Source: Bacilliculturomica massiliensis (GTDB taxonomy: Bacteria; Bacillota; Clostridia; Peptostreptococcales; Anaerovoracaceae). From it: a DNA stretch of 64,000 bases. Every line of letters starts with the position of its first letter. Positions within the stretch are counted from its first letter, which is position 1. Positions 59,333 to 64,000 of this stretch are shown here, in pieces. The stretch spans positions 1,427,997 through 1,491,996 of the forward strand of contig NZ_LR027603.1 of NCBI RefSeq assembly GCF_900605495.1, given 5' to 3'. The position numbers were made by a program, and so were the translations under genes. The notes under the pieces are model-generated. The model was not told the DNA's origin. It made no database searches and worked only from the letters and a program-made list of their open reading frames with translations.

Positions 59333-61393
59333 ATCAGTTTGATCCGTTCCAGTTTGCAACATATCAGATCTGTGCTCCGTCTCTTCGCTGCCTTCCTGCT
59401 CCCCCGCTCCGGCGGCGCCGCGGTACTTTCTCAGTTTCCTCCATAATGTGGATCGATTGATCTTCAATATGGCGCAAGTCTCTCCCGTGGATCCGCCGGT
59501 GGCTTCATACACTTTTAATATATAGCGGCTTTCCACCTCTTCCAGACTGGAAAGTCCGGATCTGCAGACTGCGCCGTTCTCTCCGCCGTCCCCGCCGGTC
59601 TCCCCCCGCTCAAGATCCCCGCCCCCTGCGGGTCCCGCCCCGGCCGGATCTCCGTCTTTTCTCCCCCGTCCCTGCGCGTCTGATTCCGCGCCTTCTCCTT
59701 TCCGGCTGATCTCCGCCAGCCGGATGGTCCTGTCGTCGCAGAGGATCACCGCCCGCTCGATCATTCCCTTCAGTTCCCGCGCGTTCCCCTCGTAATCATA
59801 GGAAGAGAGATAGGTCATGGCTTTTTCGCTGAATCCCTCGATCTGTTTGGAATAGCGCCGGCAGAAGATCCTCAGAAAATGAAATGCCAGGACCTCAATG
59901 TCCTCCCTGCGCTCATTCAGCGGCGGCACATAGAAAGACAGTGGATTGATCCGGTAAAGCAGATCCCGTCGGAACGTTCCCTCACGCACCATCTCCGTCA
60001 GTTCCCGGTTGGTGGCGCAGACGATGCGCACATCCAGAGGAATGATCTTGTCGTCCCCCAGCCTCATGATCTCCCGTTCCTGAATGACGCGGAGCAGCCG
60101 CCCCTGCAGCGTTGTAGGCAGCTCGCTGATCTCGTCCAGAAATATGGTGCCGCCGTGGGCCAGTTCAAACACGCCGGCCTTTCCGCCGGGCCGGCTTCCC
60201 GTAAACGCGCCCTCCACATAGCCGAACAGTTCGCTTTCTATGATGGTCTCAGGCAGGGCCGCACAGTTGATCGCCACAAAAGGCCCCGTTCGGCGGCGGC
60301 TTTCGTTGTGGATGCTCTGGGCAAAGAGCTCCTTTCCCACCCCGGACTGGCCCTGGATGAGAATGTCGGAGTCGTAACGGCTGAATTTCTTCGCCATGGC
60401 GATACAGCGCCCCACCTGTTCGCTGCGGTAGATGATCGAATCGAAGGTGTATTTTGCCACAAAGCCCTTTTCCATCAGCTTTGCGCGGACTTTCTTCTCC
60501 ATGCTCTGCAGGGATGCCACTTCCTGAAAAACCGCCACCGTCCCCCTGTCTTCGTTGTTGACGGAGACGGGAACCAGACTCACCGTCGTCTGCCTGTTGT
60601 TCAGCTGCCGCAGCTCGTCGATCTGCGTCTGTTTCTCACGCAGCTTCGGAAACAGCGGCTTCAGCACTTCGATCTCATCCGCCCGGCGGTCGATGATCTC
60701 TTCCTTTTTTACCCCCAGTATCTTTTCGGCCACGGAATTGCAGACCAGGATCCGATTGCTCTCATCCGTGGATACCACGCCGTCGTGCACGTAGTCGATG
60801 ACCGCCATGTTGCGCTTCGCCCGCTCCTGCTCCAGATTGGAGGCCATGAGAATACGCTGGGCTTCCTCGATGGCGTTGCGGATCACCTCTTCCCCGCTCT
60901 CAAGCAGATAACACGGATAGCCGGATCTTTCACAGATCCGTTCGACCACCGCGTCGCCCACAAAGGTACGGATCCCTTTGTCGACGCATTCCTGTATCCT
61001 GACCCGGGGATCCTCCCCCTGTTCCAGATTGACCTGCGTCACGTTCTTTCTGACGGCTTCGATCATCTTATATCCAAATATGACATTGTTATAGCCGATA
61101 ATGGCCACAGGTTCGTCTCGCCCGATGATATTCTTCATATTGTCCAGAATATCGTAGGCGCTGATCTTTATCTCCACAGCCGGGGCTTTGACCGCGCTGC
61201 TGATCTCCGTGAAGGTCCCGCCCCGGGAGATCAGTACCCTCGCGCCTTCCTCCACCGCCTGGACGGCCAGCTGCACCCCTTCCTGCAGATCTCCCCGCAC
61301 CACCTGGACATTCTCGTATTTTTCTTTCCCGATGATCTCGTTTGCCAGCAGCACCATAGCCTTATACGGCGCGATGAGAACGATATCTTTCAT
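59321..61393 (-). CDS. PrpR-type sigma-54-dependent transcriptional activator
   Basis: The 690-residue protein has an N-terminal PrpR sensor domain (about 1-190, ISRGGTFTEISSAV and PVAIIGYNNVIFGYKM), a PAS domain (about 200-300) and the AAA+ domain with Walker A GQSGVGKE near residue 349. The sigma-54-contact loop reads EGAFTGSRPGG (GAFTGS, the PrpR-type variant), and Walker B is GGTIFLDEISEL. A Gly/Glu-rich linker of roughly 50 residues precedes a Fis-type helix-turn-helix (CAILKINRSTLWRKLRK) near residue 645. It almost certainly drives the adjacent sigma-54 promoter; the PrpR domain would sense a pathway acid. Confidence 0.93.
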   Translation of the reverse strand: MKDIVLIAPYKAMVLLANEIIGKEKYENVQVVRGDLQEGVQLAVQAVEEGARVLISRGGTFTEISSAVKAPAVEIKISAYDILDNMKNIIGRDEPVAIIGYNNVIFGYKMIEAVRKNVTQVNLEQGEDPRVRIQECVDKGIRTFVGDAVVERICERSGYPCYLLESGEEVIRNAIEEAQRILMASNLEQERAKRNMAVIDYVHDGVVSTDESNRILVCNSVAEKILGVKKEEIIDRRADEIEVLKPLFPKLREKQTQIDELRQLNNRQTTVSLVPVSVNNEDRGTVAVFQEVASLQSMEKKVRAKLMEKGFVAKYTFDSIIYRSEQVGRCIAMAKKFSRYDSDILIQGQSGVGKELFAQSIHNESRRRTGPFVAINCAALPETIIESELFGYVEGAFTGSRPGGKAGVFELAHGGTIFLDEISELPTTLQGRLLRVIQEREIMRLGDDKIIPLDVRIVCATNRELTEMVREGTFRRDLLYRINPLSFYVPPLNERREDIEVLAFHFLRIFCRRYSKQIEGFSEKAMTYLSSYDYEGNARELKGMIERAVILCDDRTIRLAEISRKGEGAESDAQGRGRKDGDPAGAGPAGGGDLERGETGGDGGENGAVCRSGLSSLEEVESRYILKVYEATGGSTGETCAILKINRSTLWRKLRKYRGAAGAGEQEGSEETEHRSDMLQTGTDQTDVSK

Positions 61394-61589
61394 TTGAATT
61401 ATCCTCTTATCTATTTTATTTCCTTACGTTCTGCAGACAGACTCCTATATCCTGTACGGCTGTGATCTCAGGGACGCCCGTGAACGCCTGTGAACGCCCC
61501 GCCGCGGATCCTGTTCTTTCATTTTACATCTCCGGGGCGCAGGCATCAAACAGTTTTCTCAAAATTTCAGCGCCCGCGCTCTTTTCCGC

Positions 61590-61634
61590 AGGAACCGCGA
61601 TCAGAGGAACCGCGATTAGAGGAACCGCGTTGAA
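61590..61634. repeat. Three tandem 15-bp repeats
   Basis: AGGAACCGCGATCAG, AGGAACCGCGATTAG and AGGAACCGCGTTGAA follow one another directly. They lie between the hppA terminator and the activator gene. Function unknown. Confidence 0.85.
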
Positions 61635-61641
61635 AATGCAA

Positions 61642-61668
61642 AGAGAGCGGGCTTGACGCCCGCTCTCT
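61642..61668. terminator. Terminator downstream of hppA
   Basis: AGAGAGCGGGC at 61642-61652 pairs perfectly with GCCCGCTCTCT at 61658-61668. Reading leftwards, TTTGCATTTTC follows. Confidence 0.75.
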
Positions 61669-61735
61669 CAGATCTGTTTATACTGTTTTAACATAGCCTG
61701 ACGGCCAGCCCTGATCCTCCGCGTCCCGCAGTGGA

Positions 61736-63763
61736 TTACAGCAGTCCTCCGAACTGTACGAACAGAGGTGCGAATACCACGGCAACGATGGTCATGAGCT
61801 TGATCAGGATGTTGATGGAGGGACCGGAGGTATCCTTGAAGGGATCGCCCACCGTATCGCCTACAACGGCCGCCTTATGGGTCTCGCTGCCCTTGCCGCC
61901 GTACACGCCGCTCTCAACATACTTTTTCGCGTTGTCCCAGGCGCCGCCTGCGTTGGCCATCATGATAGCCAGCAGTACGCCGGAAGCCAGCGCTCCGGCC
62001 AGCATACCGCCCAGAGCTGCGGTTCCCATGATGAAACCGACGGCCAGCGGAGCGATAACGGCCAGGAGACCGGGAGCGACCATCTCGCGAAGAGCCGCGC
62101 CGGTGGAGATATCTACGCATCTGGCATAATCAGGCTTGGATGTACCAGCCATGATGCCTTTGTCTTCTCTGAACTGTCTTCTTACTTCTTCGATCATCTG
62201 GTTTGCCGCCTTGCCCACGGAGTTCATGGTCATCGCGGAGAACGCGAAGGGCAGCATGGCACCGATGAAGATACCCGCGATAACGGCCGGGTTCAGCAGA
62301 TCGATGTTGGTCAGGTTCGCTACCTGGGAATAGGATGCGAACAGCGCCAGGGCCGTCAGAGCGGCGGAACCGATGGCAAATCCTTTTCCGATAGCAGCCG
62401 TGGTGTTTCCTACGGAGTCCAGCGTATCGGTGATGTTTCTCACTTCGTGGGGCAGCTCCGCCATCTCGGCGATGCCGCCGGCGTTGTCGGAGACCGGACC
62501 GTAAGCGTCCACGGCAACGGTCATACCGGCTGTGGAAAGCATACCCACCGCAGCCAGAGCGATCCCGTACAGACCCGCGGAAGCGTTAGCGATCAGAATA
62601 CCCACTGCGATGATCAGGATCGGCCATACGGTGGAAAGCATGCCCACGCCCAGGCCGCTGATGATGGTGGTAGCGGCGCCGGTCTGAGACTGCTCCGCGA
62701 TCCCTTTTACATATTTGTAATCGGCGGAAGTATAGATCTCCGTGATCTTTCCGATGGCAGTACCTACGATCAGACCGGAGATGACAGCCACCGCACAGTT
62801 AAAGTTCTTGAAGAACACGTTGCTCAGCACCAGAGATACCACGATGACCAGCGCTGCGCTCAGATAAGTTCCCATATTCAGCGCTTTCGCAGGGTTTGAT
62901 TTCTCGTCGCCCTTGACGAACATGATCCCCACGATAGAAGCCAGAATGCCTACGGCGGAGAGAACCAGCGGGAATACGGAACCCTCCAGCGGGGGAAGCT
63001 CGAAAGCGTCTCCGAACATCGGCGTGATGTTGGGGATGATGACCGCCAGCGTGATGGCGGAGATGATGGAACCTACGTAGGACTCGAACAGGTCGGACCC
63101 CATGCCGGCGACGTCGCCTACATTGTCGCCCACGTTATCCGCGATAACGGCCGGATTTCTCGGGTCGTCCTCGGGGATCCCCGCTTCGACTTTACCAACC
63201 AGGTCTGCGCCCACATCGGCCGCCTTGGTATAGATACCGCCGCCCACACGGCCAAACAGCGCCATGGAGGAAGCTCCCAGTCCAAAACCGGTGATGTATT
63301 CCGCAGTCATTTCAACGCCCAGGAATGCAAACGCCGCGCCGACGCCCAACAGTCCCAGACCAACCACGCACAGACCCATAACGGCGCCGCTTCTGAAAGC
63401 AACTTTCAGCGCCTTGTTCATGCCGCCTTCTCTGGCTGCGTTGGCTGTTCTGACGTTGCCCTTTGTGGCAACTCTCATGCCGCAGTAGCCCGCCAGCACG
63501 GAGAACAGAGCTCCGACCAGATACAGAGCCGCGGTGATGGGATGGATCCCGATCGCCAGAATTACGACCAATACTACGATAACGATGATCATCGTCTTGT
63601 ACTCTCTTCTCAGGAAGGCCATTGCACCTTCACGGATGTACCCGGAAATTTCTTTCATGCGATCATTTCCTTCGTCAACCTTCGTGATCCAGGACGAGAG
63701 TGCATAGGCGACGATCAGAGCAATTATGCCGACTACAGGTGCGACAAATGCCATACTTTCCAT
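61736..63763 (-). CDS. hppA: Membrane-bound ion-translocating pyrophosphatase
   Basis: This pump hydrolyses pyrophosphate and moves H+ or Na+ across the membrane. The 675-residue protein has about 16 membrane helices and the catalytic loop [20 protein letters not shown] near residue 184. [20 protein letters not shown] follows, and the late repeat [17 protein letters not shown] lies near residue 430. [10 protein letters not shown] near residue 453 has Ala where K+-independent forms have Lys, which predicts a K+-dependent enzyme. I chose the ATG at 63763, although GGAGG is 12 bases away; a further in-frame TTG at 63796 is less likely. Confidence 0.94.
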   Translation of the reverse strand: MESMAFVAPVVGIIALIVAYALSSWITKVDEGNDRMKEISGYIREGAMAFLRREYKTMIIVIVVLVVILAIGIHPITAALYLVGALFSVLAGYCGMRVATKGNVRTANAAREGGMNKALKVAFRSGAVMGLCVVGLGLLGVGAAFAFLGVEMTAEYITGFGLGASSMALFGRVGGGIYTKAADVGADLVGKVEAGIPEDDPRNPAVIADNVGDNVGDVAGMGSDLFESYVGSIISAITLAVIIPNITPMFGDAFELPPLEGSVFPLVLSAVGILASIVGIMFVKGDEKSNPAKALNMGTYLSAALVIVVSLVLSNVFFKNFNCAVAVISGLIVGTAIGKITEIYTSADYKYVKGIAEQSQTGAATTIISGLGVGMLSTVWPILIIAVGILIANASAGLYGIALAAVGMLSTAGMTVAVDAYGPVSDNAGGIAEMAELPHEVRNITDTLDSVGNTTAAIGKGFAIGSAALTALALFASYSQVANLTNIDLLNPAVIAGIFIGAMLPFAFSAMTMNSVGKAANQMIEEVRRQFREDKGIMAGTSKPDYARCVDISTGAALREMVAPGLLAVIAPLAVGFIMGTAALGGMLAGALASGVLLAIMMANAGGAWDNAKKYVESGVYGGKGSETHKAAVVGDTVGDPFKDTSGPSINILIKLMTIVAVVFAPLFVQFGGLL

Positions 63764-63802
63764 AATAGTTTTCGTCCTCCTTCGCATTTCCACCAATCAA
63801 AT

Positions 63803-63833
63803 ATTAAGAGGCGTATCCACAACACCTCTTAAT
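63803..63833. terminator. Hairpin between secG and hppA
   Basis: ATTAAGAGG at 63803-63811 pairs with CCTCTTAAT at 63825-63833, with GT/AC pairing inside. Reading leftwards a weak T-containing tail follows. It probably ends the secG transcript. Confidence 0.6.
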
Positions 63834-63894
63834 CAATTAACCGGTTTTCAATTAATAAATGTATAAATCAGTTCATTGAGCATGGCGCGCCGCA

Positions 63895-64000
63895 TTACTC
63901 AATAGCAACCAAAATCAGGGAGCAGATAATAAACACGATCGCTCCGCCGGCTGTGATCTTGCTCAGGATCGCCTCGTAACCCTGGCTCTTTTTCTTTCCG
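63895..64000 (-). CDS. secG: Preprotein translocase subunit SecG, C-terminal end (cut by window edge)
   Basis: Thirty-four residues and a TAA stop are visible at the right edge: GKKKSQGYEAILSKITAGG followed by the hydrophobic AIVFIICSLILVAIE. This matches the second membrane helix and C-terminus of SecG, including the basic loop before it. SecG supports SecYE protein export. Too short to have its own entry in an automatic call; the start lies outside the window. Confidence 0.78.
   Translation of the reverse strand, partial: GKKKSQGYEAILSKITAGGAIVFIICSLILVAIE

Larger units (their letters stand above)
61394..61735. other. Intergenic region between the PrpR-type gene and hppA
   Basis: This 342-bp gap contains a 15-bp triple repeat at 61590-61634 and the hppA terminator at 61642-61668. 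The rest, including the promoter region of the activator gene, shows no convincing gene or sigma-A promoter. Confidence 0.4.

Noticed and set aside
1-64000. CRISPR array, prophage, tRNA or rRNA genes
   Set aside because: No regularly spaced repeats, phage structural genes, CCA-ended cloverleaf candidates or rRNA-like stretches were recognised on reading; a tRNA or covariance scan was not possible.

Overview
The window looks like a chromosomal segment from an endospore-forming anaerobe of the Clostridia (Bacillota). The main reasons are an intact spoIVA, a multi-LysM spore-coat-like protein, a T-box leader on a TrpXYZ-type ABC operon, FeoA/FeoB, a membrane pyrophosphatase, sigma-54 control of catabolic genes, and strong AGGAGG ribosome sites throughout. 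The DNA is GC-rich by eye. No family or genus can be fixed from this alone. I saw no rRNA, tRNA, CRISPR array, prophage or complete insertion sequence.

Layout. 1-9436: clpB (cut by the left edge), an M50 protease, a LysM protein, an AT-rich orphan gene, glyA, trxA, cls and an IclR regulator. 9552-12197: a YfcC-type carrier and an M20 peptidase in one operon. 12344-16441: a T-box-controlled trpX-trpY-trpZ operon, then a small DMT-type membrane protein. 16536-20530: lplA and an iron-uptake region (feoA, feoB, a Cys-rich FeoB partner) with three matching palindromic operators. 20614-25633: an unknown small protein, spoIVA, a siroheme/4Fe-4S reductase and a CoA-disulfide reductase fused to rhodanese, with a divergent LysR gene. 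26831-31257: an LsrF-like thiolase, DhaK and DhaL, a VOC protein and a broken SorC regulator.

31476-37669 is housekeeping: a B3/B4 protein, miaB, gpsA, plsY, der and an MBL hydrolase. 37907-42829 holds potassium uptake (trkA, two tandem trkH genes, a CBS protein). 43007-47198: a PaaK/CapK-like ligase, rnr and a repeat-rich lipoprotein. 47430-52716: a complete branched-chain amino acid ABC operon (livJ-H-M-G-F) ending in an AcuB-like CBS-ACT protein. 53000-61393: a four-carbon acid-sugar-type catabolic cluster (DUF1537 kinase, iron alcohol dehydrogenase, PdxA2, dicarboxylate symporter, class V aminotransferase) behind a near-consensus sigma-54 promoter and next to its PrpR-type activator. 61736-64000: hppA and the 3' end of secG.

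Two catabolic modules are the most interesting parts. The LsrF-DhaK-DhaL-VOC set has an LsrR-like regulator but no Lsr transporter or LsrK. The sigma-54 cluster has an unexplained aminotransferase. The SorC regulator is broken by a 157-bp unit that resembles sequencing-adapter sequence, so that break is probably an assembly artefact and not biology.
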